A stretch of DNA of 52,524 nucleotides. It comes from Oscillospiraceae bacterium (GTDB lineage Bacteria > Bacillota > Clostridia > Oscillospirales > Ruminococcaceae). Below are positions 1 to 7,956 of the stretch, in pieces. The position numbers and the translations under genes are program-made. Below the pieces are notes generated by a model that searched no databases, was not told the DNA's origin, and was given only the letters and a program-made list of their open reading frames with translations. Position 1 is the first letter of the stretch, and each line of letters begins with the position of its first letter. The DNA lies in assembly GCA_017828975.1 (NCBI GenBank), contig JAGAJN010000019.1, positions 1 to 52,524 on the forward strand, read 5' to 3'.

Positions 1-37
1 CTCGTTCTTCTGTGGTAAAATGGGTGTAATGACACAT
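1..37 (-). CDS. IS30-family transposase, N-terminal fragment (runs off the window)
   Basis: Only the first 12 residues are visible on the minus strand: MCHYTHFTTEER. This resembles the usual IS30 transposase opening, an aromatic/His stretch followed by T-x-EER that leads into the helix-turn-helix. An AGGAGG ribosome binding site lies 6 bases upstream of the ATG at 37, and a well-formed promoter lies further up. Family assignment rests on this short motif and the context, so it is moderate. The rest of the gene lies to the left of the window. Confidence 0.55.
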   Translation of the reverse strand, partial: MCHYTHFTTEER

Positions 38-57
38 ATTGCTCCTCCTGTTTATGG

Positions 58-753
58 TTGTGTGGTTACTCCCATTATAACACGAGTTGCTTTTTGTGTC
101 ATTATTTTTTTAGGTGTTGCACTTATATTGTAAATCTATCGTTAAAAAAAGCAATAGCTGTTTTGACGGCTATTGTTTCGGTTTCTTTGTGTTCTACAAG
201 CATTTCAGCAGCAAACGCTCAAATTGAGTCAATTTACAGAATCAACCAAATTAAAAGTGACATCATCGAGAATACAAAAGCATTTATTGTGGATGAAAAA
301 GGAAATAAGATTGATGTTTCAGTAACCGATGTAGAAATAACCGAAGTAAATGTTCCTTTTGTATACAAATCAACGAATTCTGTTACTAGGGCATATACCG
401 CAAAAGTCAAAACATCAACTGATAAATATAATAGCAATGGTATAAATGCCGCAAGCTCATTATCTATGACGTGGATTGATGGTCCTGGGGCAGACAATAG
501 TATTACAAATCTCACAGGATATTGGGTTGTAACTTCCGGAACATTTCAGTATGGGAAAATTTTTTGGGGTTCTGATAATGTTTCTGATAGTGTTTACAGA
601 GACGTAGGTATATCTTTTGATGAAGACATTAACTACACTTCTACAAATACAATTTCAGGCATATTAACTGCTCGTTCAAACGCATTTATTAAAAATTCGT
701 CCGGAATGACTTTACAATTCTATACTTGGGTTACTCCAACAATATTCGACTAA
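58..753 (+). CDS. Secreted protein of unknown function, 5' end probably replaced by an IS element
   Basis: The frame is open from a TTG at 58, but residues 1-24 are cysteine-rich translation of the IS30 end. Real coding sequence appears to begin near residue 26 with a lysine pair and a hydrophobic stretch (LKKAIAVLTAIVSVSL), a signal peptide ending about ...SISA-AN. The mature part (about 180 residues) is Ser/Thr/Asn-rich with alternating hydrophobic residues, as in a secreted beta-sandwich. No catalytic motif is recognised. No convincing ATG or RBS precedes the signal peptide, so the native start was probably lost. Translation from TTG-58 or from ATT at 127 is possible but unproven. A membrane-protein gene follows 41 bases later, likely in the same operon. 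Confidence 0.5.
   Translation: MCGYSHYNTSCFLCHYFFRCCTYIVNLSLKKAIAVLTAIVSVSLCSTSISAANAQIESIYRINQIKSDIIENTKAFIVDEKGNKIDVSVTDVEITEVNVPFVYKSTNSVTRAYTAKVKTSTDKYNSNGINAASSLSMTWIDGPGADNSITNLTGYWVVTSGTFQYGKIFWGSDNVSDSVYRDVGISFDEDINYTSTNTISGILTARSNAFIKNSSGMTLQFYTWVTPTIFD
74..102 (-). promoter_or_regulatory. Promoter of the IS30-type transposase
   Basis: On the minus strand, -35 ATGACA (97-102) and -10 TATAAT (74-79) are separated by exactly 17 bases. They precede the AGGAGG and ATG of the transposase fragment. The element therefore carries its own vegetative promoter. Confidence 0.6.
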
Positions 754-794
754 AAATCTATTGAAATTAATATGGAGATCAAGGAGCTGATAAT

Positions 795-1313
795 ATGACT
801 GCAAAAGCGAAATTTGCTGTCGGAACAACGGCAGCGGCAGTGTACTTCATGCTTTCAAATTTTATATTTTGTTTGTTGCTTTCTGGCAGAAGCCCCTCAG
901 CTTCACTAGTACGTTTATTTACTTATTGGGTATTTCCTGCTGTTTTCATCATTGTATGCACTGTCTTCAGGTCCGGTACAATAAAATCATTCTTCTCCGA
1001 ATTCGCCGGCACACCCTCCAAGAGTATCTTTGCGTTTCTCAGACAAAAAGGTGTTCTTTCTTTTGCGATTTGCTACGCAGTATATCTTGCGGCAGTGTTC
1101 TTCCTGTTGAACAGGCTGTACATCGGCTCGGACGGATACCTGCTTCTCCCGTTTGCAACTGCTCCCGTATATATGACGGACGGAGAAACAGCCGAAATTT
1201 CCTCAAATTGGCTTACATTTACCTTTGAAATGCAATTGCCGGAAGTACAGCTGCTTTGGATAACGCTCCCTGTTTTCGGAATTCTGGCGGCGATTCCTAA
1301 AGACAGGGAATAA
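795..1313 (+). CDS. Small integral membrane protein, unknown function
   Basis: 172 residues with about four hydrophobic helices (roughly residues 10-30, 40-60, 85-105 and 150-166), and a polar segment (about 110-145) between the last two that is probably extracytoplasmic. AAGGAG sits 8 bases before the ATG. No family is recognised. It follows the secreted-protein gene at 58-753 in the same direction and ends before a strong terminator at 1394-1440, so the two probably form a unit. A cargo-transport or immunity-like role for the pair is only a guess from the secreted/membrane pairing. Confidence 0.7.
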   Translation: MTAKAKFAVGTTAAAVYFMLSNFIFCLLLSGRSPSASLVRLFTYWVFPAVFIIVCTVFRSGTIKSFFSEFAGTPSKSIFAFLRQKGVLSFAICYAVYLAAVFFLLNRLYIGSDGYLLLPFATAPVYMTDGETAEISSNWLTFTFEMQLPEVQLLWITLPVFGILAAIPKDRE

Positions 1314-1382
1314 AAACGTGCTGCCTTTGCATAGCGGCACAGCTTCGGATATGCAGGATAAAATGTGCCTGTAACCTTACAA

Positions 1383-1645
1383 TTTTAAAAAACAGCCGTC
1401 CGCACACTTCATTTGTGCAGTGTGCGGACGGCTTATTTTGTTTGTTATCGTATCACGCCTAATTATATATTCCACCAAAGCGTTGGGGTTTTGAAGCTGG
1501 ATTAACTCCGCATTTGCATTATTTTTTGTTTCATTAGCCGATTCCCATTCTGATTGTGCATTTGCAATTTGTTGCTCAGCTTTTACTTATTCCGATTTTG
1601 CATTATGGAACTGCTGATTAAATCGATATTTCTACTTTATCTGTT
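1383..1645 (-). pseudogene. Decayed coiled-coil protein fragment
   Basis: The minus strand reads as a Gln/Asn/Ala/Glu-rich helical peptide (…AEQQIANAQSEWESANETKN…, about 1425-1600). It is interrupted by an in-frame TAA upstream, with the same style of residues (QQFHNAKSE) continuing before it. There is no start codon or RBS, and the frame runs on into the terminator at 1394. This fits the remains of a surface or coiled-coil protein; parent family unknown. An accidental open frame cannot be excluded. Confidence 0.35.
1394..1440 (+). terminator. Rho-independent terminator
   Basis: A perfect 14-bp stem (1394-1407 with 1420-1433, core GCCGTCCGCACAC) with a 12-base loop is followed by TTATTTTG. 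It ends the 58-1313 unit. Confidence 0.85.
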
Positions 1646-1716
1646 GCCTGAGTGACGTATCTAGGTGGGTGTTCCCACGCCTTCGGCGGGGGAACACCCG
1701 TTAATCAGTATTTCCT
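1645..1716 (+). repeat. Dispersed hairpin repeat, copy A
   Basis: It contains CCTGAGTGACGTATCTAGG, a hairpin with GGGTGTTCCC and GGGGGAACACCC arms, then TTAATCAGTATTTCC. The same flanks occur inverted at 38202-38256, where about 20 bases of the hairpin's first arm are missing. Its location between a decayed gene and a promoter suggests an inserted mini-element. Confidence 0.65.
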
Positions 1717-1847
1717 TAGTATTACAGAAACATATCTGATTTACAAGAACAGTGATACACGAACTGCCGCCATAGTCATAAATGTATCAAATACGCCAAA
1801 CAAACCGCATTTGTTTGTGAAAAACAGATGAAAAACTGCGAAAATAC

Positions 1848-1876
1848 TAGACATCGGACGGTTTCTGTGTTATAAT
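1848..1876 (+). promoter_or_regulatory. Promoter of the foldase-like lipoprotein gene
   Basis: TAGACA (1848-1853), a 17-base spacer and TATAAT (1871-1876), about 70 bases before the ATG at 1949. Confidence 0.75.
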
Positions 1877-1948
1877 AATCTGTATGCGTAAGGGCGGTTT
1901 GTCCTTTGCAGTACCTATAATGAAAATTATTTTTGGAGGAATATCCGA

Positions 1949-3343
1949 ATGTTTAAAGCTAAAAAAATATTGGCAGGCGCCGCAGCACTTGCTGTTGCCC
2001 TGACCTGCACAGGCTGCTCCGACACCTCTTGGGGCGCAAAGGCAGGCGATACCGAGTACAGAGCGGGTATCTACATCTATCACGCAATGAATGCGTTTTT
2101 TGACGCTGACAGCAAGAAGGCTGAAACCGACACCGACGTTTTCGCTTCCACCATCGAAGATATGCCCGCTAAGGACTGGATGGCAAAGGAAACCGAGAAA
2201 AATCTCAGAAATCAGGCTGCCATTGACGCTAAATTCACCGAAATGGGTCTGGAGCTGGACGAGTACAGCACAACCTACGCCGATTATATGGTTGAGCAGA
2301 TGTGGTCGCAGTACGGCGATATGTTCGAGGGCTACGGAATCGGAAAGGAAAGCTATCGTGACGTTTACCTCAATTCCATCAAGCGTGACGAGATATTTAT
2401 GAAATATTACAACTCCGAGGACGGTATTACTCCCGTTTCCGAGGACGACATAAAGGCGCATCTGCTGGATAATTATGCAAGAGTAAAGTACATCGCCCTG
2501 AACCTCAAGGACGCTGAGGGAAATCTCCTTAAATCCGAGGGCAAGGCACAGGTCATGAAGATGGCTGAGGATTACCTTGCACGTGCGGAGGGCGGAGAAA
2601 GCTTTGATGCTCTTATCGCCGAGTATGACGCTTACTGGAGCGAGCTGACAGGCGCTGACGAGGAAACCGATGACAGCAGCGATAACAATGAGGGCGGCGG
2701 ACAGATCATCGCTATCGAGGACGCAGAGGGAAACACCATTACTCTCTTTGACGAGGAGGACGATGTAAGCGAAGTGACCGTTCCCGAAAGCCCCGCAAAT
2801 GAGGATTCTCCCGAGGAAGAAACCTCTGTAAATGAGGACACGGAAGAAACCACAGTTCCCGAAACGGAAGCCGAAGAGGACGAAACGGACGACAGCACAG
2901 ACGAGCCCGCAGAAACCGAAGCTCCCGAGTCGGAAACAGAGCCTGTAAGCTCCGACAACACCGAAACCACCGTTTCCGAAACAGAGCCTAGCGAGGACGT
3001 TTCCGCAGATGCCGAGGAAGAGGACGCTGCGGCGGTAAACAACGAAAAGGTCATCAAGAAGGGCGACTACTCCCCCTCCAAGAACGTCAACGAAGCCATT
3101 TTCAACACCATGAAGGACGGCGAGTACAAGATCATCGAGGACGGCGAGTACTATTATCTGGTTTACAGAATGGAGCTTTTCAGCGACGAAACCTATTACG
3201 ATACCAACAAGAACGCTGCCCTTTACGAGATGAAGGAGGAGGAATTCTCCGCAATGGTGGACAGCTGGGCAGAGGCTGTTTCCCTGACTATCAACGAGGC
3301 AGCTGTTAAGAGATATAAGTTTGAGAAATTTGCAGAGGAATAA
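1949..3343 (+). CDS. Foldase-like (SurA/PrsA-type) lipoprotein with an acidic insert
   Basis: 464 residues. A lipoprotein signal ends at Cys23 (…ALTCTGC). Residues about 35-215 are helical and resemble the SurA/PrsA N-terminal chaperone region, with Tyr-rich and acidic helices. Residues about 225-365 are a very acidic Glu/Thr/Ser/Asp low-complexity stretch. The last ~95 residues (from GDYSPSKNVNEAIF) look like a parvulin-type segment, with '…FNTMKDGEYKIIEDGEYYYLVYR' style spacing. By analogy it would be membrane-anchored outside the cell and assist folding of exported proteins. PPIase activity is uncertain because the acidic insert lies inside the expected domain. GGAGG precedes the ATG, with a promoter upstream and a shared terminator downstream. 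Confidence 0.7.
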   Translation: MFKAKKILAGAAALAVALTCTGCSDTSWGAKAGDTEYRAGIYIYHAMNAFFDADSKKAETDTDVFASTIEDMPAKDWMAKETEKNLRNQAAIDAKFTEMGLELDEYSTTYADYMVEQMWSQYGDMFEGYGIGKESYRDVYLNSIKRDEIFMKYYNSEDGITPVSEDDIKAHLLDNYARVKYIALNLKDAEGNLLKSEGKAQVMKMAEDYLARAEGGESFDALIAEYDAYWSELTGADEETDDSSDNNEGGGQIIAIEDAEGNTITLFDEEDDVSEVTVPESPANEDSPEEETSVNEDTEETTVPETEAEEDETDDSTDEPAETEAPESETEPVSSDNTETTVSETEPSEDVSADAEEEDAAAVNNEKVIKKGDYSPSKNVNEAIFNTMKDGEYKIIEDGEYYYLVYRMELFSDETYYDTNKNAALYEMKEEEFSAMVDSWAEAVSLTINEAAVKRYKFEKFAEE

Positions 3344-3360
3344 ATCCGAAGCATGAAGTA

Positions 3361-3400
3361 AGCCCCCGCAGGTCGGTAATGACTTGCGGGGGCTGTTTTT
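3361..3400. terminator. Bidirectional terminator between the lipoprotein gene and hydE
   Basis: A stem of AGCCCCCGCAGGTC (3361-3374) pairs with GACTTGCGGGGGCT (3381-3394) and is followed by TTTTT. It sits between two convergent genes and overlaps the end of hydE by two bases. Confidence 0.85.
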
Positions 3401-4394
3401 ACTTCTTATGATCTCCCCTATCGGTAACTATCCGATAGCCCGCAGCCGATACACGGTTTTCAAGGCAGCGGCGGCATTCGGCGGCTTCATCGCCCGTGCA
3501 TATCTTGTTGTCGTAGATGGAGTAAAGCTTTCTTACAGAGGTCGGGGAAAGGTTCGGCATGACCACGTTTGCACCTGCCGCAAGCCCCATTTCCCGTCCA
3601 TTCGGGTGGATAGTCCCCAAGGCGGTGGTGGACGGTATGAGCGAATTCGGGAACATCAGCCTGATAATGGAAATAAGCCGAAGCGTCAGGGACAAGTCCC
3701 CCGCAGGGTATCCCGCAAAAGGCGTTCCCGCAGCGGGGATAAAGGGGCCAATGCCTATCATTTCGGGCTGAAGCTTCTGCATGAACCGCAGGTCGCTGAC
3801 GATGGTTTCCGCCGTCTGAAAGGGGGAGCCGACCATAAAGCCCGTGCCCGTCTGATAGCCCAGTTCTTTCAGGTCGTAAAGGCAGCGCATACGGTTTTTA
3901 AGGCTCATTTCGGGCGGGTGGAGCTTCCCGTAATGGGCAAAGTCGGCGGTTTCGTGGCGGAGGAGGTATCTGTCTGCGCCCGCTTTTTTGTATTCCAGAT
4001 AGCTTTCCCTCGGCTTTTCGCCCAATGACAGGGTAACGGCGCAGTCGGGGAACCGTTCCTTGATATTGCCGACTATCCGACAGATGTGCAGGTCGTCGAA
4101 AAACGTATCCTCGCCGCCTTGCAGGACAAAGGTGCGGAATCCCAGAGAATAGCCCGTTTCGCAGCAGCCGAAGATCTGCTCGTCGGTCAGGCGGTAGCGT
4201 TCCCGCTCATTTTCACGGCGCAGTCCGCAGTAAAGGCAGTTTCGGCGGCAGCAGCTTGTGAACTCTATGAGTCCTCGGATATACACGTCGTTTCCGTAGA
4301 TGCTTCGGCGGACCTCATCTGCACGAACTCTCAGCTTTTCGTCATATTCATCGGTGCTTATCAGGCGGACAAGCTCATTATCGGAAACGTTCAT
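3399..4394 (-). CDS. hydE: [FeFe]-hydrogenase maturase HydE (radical SAM)
   Basis: 331 residues, close to the usual HydE length. Residues 49-56 carry the radical-SAM cluster motif CxxxCxxC (CRRNCLYC), preceded by the HydE-typical 'YIRGLIEFTSCC' and followed by GLRREN. 'LQGGEDTFFDD', 'GTGFMVGSPFQT' and 'IGPFIPAAGTPF' are further HydE/BioB-like landmarks. HydE helps build the diiron subcluster of the H-cluster of [FeFe]-hydrogenases, using S-adenosylmethionine. It starts 13 bases after the transglutaminase stop, with AAAGGA as RBS, so it is the last gene of the 10.9-3.4 kb operon. No hydF, hydG or hydrogenase gene is in the window. Confidence 0.88.
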   Translation of the reverse strand: MNVSDNELVRLISTDEYDEKLRVRADEVRRSIYGNDVYIRGLIEFTSCCRRNCLYCGLRRENERERYRLTDEQIFGCCETGYSLGFRTFVLQGGEDTFFDDLHICRIVGNIKERFPDCAVTLSLGEKPRESYLEYKKAGADRYLLRHETADFAHYGKLHPPEMSLKNRMRCLYDLKELGYQTGTGFMVGSPFQTAETIVSDLRFMQKLQPEMIGIGPFIPAAGTPFAGYPAGDLSLTLRLISIIRLMFPNSLIPSTTALGTIHPNGREMGLAAGANVVMPNLSPTSVRKLYSIYDNKICTGDEAAECRRCLENRVSAAGYRIVTDRGDHKK

Positions 4395-4407
4395 TTGCCG
4401 GGTCCTT

Positions 4408-6666
4408 TCATTTTCGCTTTTTGATATGTCCGATAGCTTCGCTCACCTGTTCGTAGCAGACCAGCGCATTTGTCCGCTCCTCCTCGGAAATGGGCTTTTC
4501 GCCGAAGCAGGCACGTTCAAACGCTGAGCGAAGGCGGGAAATATCGGTGTTCAGTATCTGCTTGCAGAAGCCTGTAACATATCCTGCGGACATTACGGAG
4601 GTGTCCGCCTTCATTCTGCGGCGAATCTGCGAGAGCATACGGTTATACATCAGCACGACCGCCTTTTCGGGGGCGATTACTGCCGCTTTTTTGCGGAAAT
4701 GCTTCTCGGAAATGCCCGGCAGCAGGAACACGGTGAAAAGCGCTGTGCCTGTCCCCAGCAGGACGAAGATACCGAGAATAATATACTGTCTTACGGTCAG
4801 GTTGTAGCTGACATTGCTGTTTTGCTGCTGTGAGGGAACGGTCGGCTCAAACTGCATCCAGCCCGTTCCCGAAATATACACCTCGGGAAATGCGTGGGCG
4901 TTTTTCTCCTTGACGATATAGCTGTTGAACTGCCCGTTTTCCACATTTATCTCCATAGTGTAGCCCTCGGCGTATCTGACGGGAAGCCCCACAGAGCTTG
5001 CCATCAGGCAGAAGGCGGTGGCAAAGTCGGAGCAGGTGCCCCGCTTGCTTGTGAACACGAAATAATCGGGGGTGTCCATACCATTGGGCGGACGGTAGCC
5101 AAGGTCATATTCAAAGCCGTTTGTGATGAAATAATTCTGCAATGCCAGAGCTTTGTCGTAGGCATCTGTCTTGCCTCTGGTCAATTCCTCAGCCAGCGCT
5201 TTCATGTTGTCGGAAACCTTTATGTCGGAGAAATTCAGTATCTTTTCGGCGTTGTAATATTCGTCCAGAAAATCCTCAACGGTGGCGGTAAGCTCCTTCT
5301 GCTTATTTTTCCGCAGAACGCTGTCCGCTTCTATGAGCAGATTTTTCCAGGCGGACATATCCTCGGCGGGAAGGCTGCCCTCCATGAGGGACGACCATTT
5401 CAGCGCAGAATACTCCGAATAGTAGGTAATGCTGTATGAGCTGTCCACCGTTTGCAGCTTGCCGTCCTCGAAGCAGTACATTTCGCCGTTTATTGTCCGT
5501 GAGGTCTTGTCCGCAAGGGGATTTCCCCGCAGGTTGACGGTTCTCAGGGGGCTAACAAAGCACTGCGAGGGCACCATGGGGACTATCATTGCTTTCTTTT
5601 CCTCGTCGGAGATGCGTCTGCCCGCCGCTATTCTGTCAATGCCGTATCGTTCGCTAAGCTTCGGCTCAAGCTCGCACGCCTTTTGCAGGGCATCACGGAG
5701 GTCTTTGTAATTGAGGGAAGCGAAGTATCTTTTCCAGTCGGAAACGCCGTTTTGCATACTGTCCCCTGCGTCCCAGCGTTCGCCGTTATAGTCGGTAAAG
5801 ACCTGTCGTTTCAGATAGAATGGTTCTTCGGTATACACATAGTATATTACATTGTCGGAAAGAGAGGAGTAGAAGTCGGAATCTCCCGAATATCTGGTAA
5901 ATGTTGACATTGCACCCTGAGCGATTATCGCAGCGTCCTCCGCCACCTTGTCGAAATCTATCTTGTAGGGAGTGTCCTCCGATTTCGGTATCATCAGACC
6001 GAGAATGACCGCAGCCGCAGCAAATCCGCCGAGAAACAGCCGTCCGCCGCCGCTTATTTTCAGGGACAGCCGCTCCTCCTCTGACAGCTTTTTGTACCTG
6101 TCCCGAAGGGTCAGCAGCAGATAGACGCCGATAAGCAGCACCATGTAAACATAGGGAAGATCCTGCTCACGCTTGACGTAAAGCACGCAGGGAATAAGCC
6201 CGATCATCAGCAGGTAAAGCCGTCGGAAGCTGACCTCAGAGAAGTAGAACACCACCGAGCTTATGAAAAAGCAGAAGCCCAGCCAGCAGACGAAGGTGTA
6301 CGCCGCCGCCCGTTCCACGTTGGGATTATCCCCGAAGAACCACGCCATAAAATAGTTGTAGTCCCCGAAGCTGACGAATATCATACGGATCATTACGTTC
6401 CACACGACAAACATCATCACCACATAGACAAGCTTTCCCACCAGCTTTGTGCGGTTGGTGAAGTCGCAGATAAGGTTGAAAAAAATCGTTCCGAAGATTA
6501 TACCTAAAGTATAAACCGACAGAAACCCCTGTCCCAGAACGTCGATTATTGCAAGCTGGATAAGCATTGCATAGACCATGGAAAGGGAGCGGTCTATGAC
6601 GGCACGGGAGAGAAATTCCCGAAAGCTGCCGTATTTGTAGTATTTTGCGTTATTTTCGGCGGTCAC
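4408..6666 (-). CDS. Membrane transglutaminase-like protein with DUF4129-like tail
   Basis: 752 residues. About six N-terminal membrane helices (residues ~25-190) and one near 215 precede a large extracytoplasmic part with a transglutaminase core. Visible catalytic residues are Cys545 (KRGTCSDF), His591 (NAHAFPEV) and an acidic residue in GWMQFEPT, Glu607, where Asp is usual. A further helix (~640-665) leads to a cytoplasmic DUF4129-like tail. Such proteins are regularly encoded with DUF58 and MoxR, as here, and probably act on cell-surface proteins or peptidoglycan. The start is GTG at 6666, behind an AAAGGGGGG site, 2 bases after the DUF58 stop. The Asp-to-Glu change should still allow a triad. 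Confidence 0.85.
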   Translation of the reverse strand: MTAENNAKYYKYGSFREFLSRAVIDRSLSMVYAMLIQLAIIDVLGQGFLSVYTLGIIFGTIFFNLICDFTNRTKLVGKLVYVVMMFVVWNVMIRMIFVSFGDYNYFMAWFFGDNPNVERAAAYTFVCWLGFCFFISSVVFYFSEVSFRRLYLLMIGLIPCVLYVKREQDLPYVYMVLLIGVYLLLTLRDRYKKLSEEERLSLKISGGGRLFLGGFAAAAVILGLMIPKSEDTPYKIDFDKVAEDAAIIAQGAMSTFTRYSGDSDFYSSLSDNVIYYVYTEEPFYLKRQVFTDYNGERWDAGDSMQNGVSDWKRYFASLNYKDLRDALQKACELEPKLSERYGIDRIAAGRRISDEEKKAMIVPMVPSQCFVSPLRTVNLRGNPLADKTSRTINGEMYCFEDGKLQTVDSSYSITYYSEYSALKWSSLMEGSLPAEDMSAWKNLLIEADSVLRKNKQKELTATVEDFLDEYYNAEKILNFSDIKVSDNMKALAEELTRGKTDAYDKALALQNYFITNGFEYDLGYRPPNGMDTPDYFVFTSKRGTCSDFATAFCLMASSVGLPVRYAEGYTMEINVENGQFNSYIVKEKNAHAFPEVYISGTGWMQFEPTVPSQQQNSNVSYNLTVRQYIILGIFVLLGTGTALFTVFLLPGISEKHFRKKAAVIAPEKAVVLMYNRMLSQIRRRMKADTSVMSAGYVTGFCKQILNTDISRLRSAFERACFGEKPISEEERTNALVCYEQVSEAIGHIKKRK

Positions 6667-6668
6667 CG

Positions 6669-7928
6669 TCAGCCCCCCTTTCGGATAACGTACTCACTGT
6701 CAACGATTCTCAGGTCGGAAAATCCGCCGTATTCGGTAAAGCCTGCGGGGGAAATGTCCGCCGAACAGCATATTATTCCGCCGCAAACGGACGCTCTTGC
6801 CGCAGCAAGCTCCGCAAGGCTCCTGTCGGGGCAGGCGGTGAAGAGGATAACGGGTGCGTCCTTGCCCGCCATTGCCGCCGTTTCCTCGGGGATACGCATT
6901 TCGGCAAGGTCGGGGGACGGCTCGCCCATTTCCGCATGAGCAAGCTCCGTCCGAAACCTTTGAAGCTCCTCCAATGAGGTTATCTCCGAAAGACGGCGTT
7001 CCCTGCCGTAAAGCACGCTGACAAGGCAGCCCACGCCCGTTTTCACAAGCTCCAGAACGATGCCAAGCATTGCTTCTGCGGCGGTCTGGCAGACCATATC
7101 CACCGCCGCCGACTGCTCGGGGGACATTCCCTTTCGTGAGAAGGAAACGCAGTCCAGGATCACCACCTGTTTGGAGGAGATGACCTCGTCGTCAAGCCGC
7201 ACCATAAGCTTGTCCCGCTTGGCGGAAAGCTTCCAGTTTATGCGCTTTATGGGGTCGCCGGGGTAGTAGTCACGGTGTTCATAGCCCGCCGTGCCGCCCG
7301 TGAAGGAGTGGGACTCCTTGGTTTCCTCGCTGTCATCGGCGTAGGCGGTGGCGCAGACGTAGCGGACAAGCCCCGTTTCGTCGGAAATTTCGGGAATATC
7401 GGGGCAGACGGACACCTTGAAAAGGTAGTCGCCCAGCCCACGCTCCTTGTATATCTCAAAGGTAAAAAATCCCAGCAGGTCGCTGACGGTACATTCGGTA
7501 ATGCCCACGGCAGCAGTTCCCCACAGCCTTGCCGCATATTCCTCGTCGATACGGCAGGAATTCTCCGCACCGTCCTCGGTCATTTTCGGTGACGGCATAA
7601 AGACAGCACCGCTAGTTCCCGAACAGGACACAAGCCGTCCGCTTTCCGCCAGACGCACCGAAATAAGCGCCGCAGGAAACGGAAAACGGCATTTCACCGA
7701 CGCTTTCAGCCGCAGCCGCTCGCCCTTATACAGCATGGTATTGTCCGAATCCGCCTCAATGGAAATATTTTTGCTTGTAAAAAACGCCGCAAACCCTGAC
7801 AGAAATGCGGCGCAGATAAGCACAGTAAGGAAAAACCAGCCGATTTTTCCGTCGATAAGCAGGGCAAACGCCACCGTCAGCGCAACGGCGGTCAGATAGC
7901 CAAGAATTCGCTTGATATTCTTTTTCAT
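6669..7928 (-). CDS. DUF58 family protein
   Basis: 419 residues with two N-terminal membrane helices (~10-50) and the DUF58 signature EHRDYYPGDPIKRINWKLSA followed by KRDKLMVRLDD (about residues 215-245). A von Willebrand A-like fold follows (…QVVILDCVSFSRKG…). Its family partners MoxR AAA+ ATPases in envelope or stress-related assemblies. Here it sits between the moxR gene (28-base gap) and the transglutaminase gene (2-base gap), indicating translational coupling. The biochemical activity of DUF58 is not known. Confidence 0.9.
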   Translation of the reverse strand: MKKNIKRILGYLTAVALTVAFALLIDGKIGWFFLTVLICAAFLSGFAAFFTSKNISIEADSDNTMLYKGERLRLKASVKCRFPFPAALISVRLAESGRLVSCSGTSGAVFMPSPKMTEDGAENSCRIDEEYAARLWGTAAVGITECTVSDLLGFFTFEIYKERGLGDYLFKVSVCPDIPEISDETGLVRYVCATAYADDSEETKESHSFTGGTAGYEHRDYYPGDPIKRINWKLSAKRDKLMVRLDDEVISSKQVVILDCVSFSRKGMSPEQSAAVDMVCQTAAEAMLGIVLELVKTGVGCLVSVLYGRERRLSEITSLEELQRFRTELAHAEMGEPSPDLAEMRIPEETAAMAGKDAPVILFTACPDRSLAELAAARASVCGGIICCSADISPAGFTEYGGFSDLRIVDSEYVIRKGG

Positions 7929-7956
7929 ATTATCTCCAAAGATGAATTATGAATGT

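Larger units (their letters stand above)
1..135 (-). mobile_element. End of an IS30-type insertion sequence
   Basis: The left edge holds the transposase start, its RBS and promoter. The sequence outward of the promoter (about 105-135) should contain the terminal inverted repeat. It then changes directly into the signal-peptide coding sequence of the next gene. The exact boundary is estimated: the partner end lies outside the window, so neither the inverted repeat nor the target duplication can be checked here. Confidence 0.45.

Noticed and set aside
29-133. Small plus-strand frame beginning MTHIAPPVYG
   Set aside because: It lies in the antisense of the IS30 transposase start and its promoter and has no RBS; a shadow of the IS end.
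2632-3057. 141-residue minus-strand Ser-rich frame
   Set aside because: It is the complement of the acidic low-complexity region of the lipoprotein; Ser-rich antisense frames are expected there.
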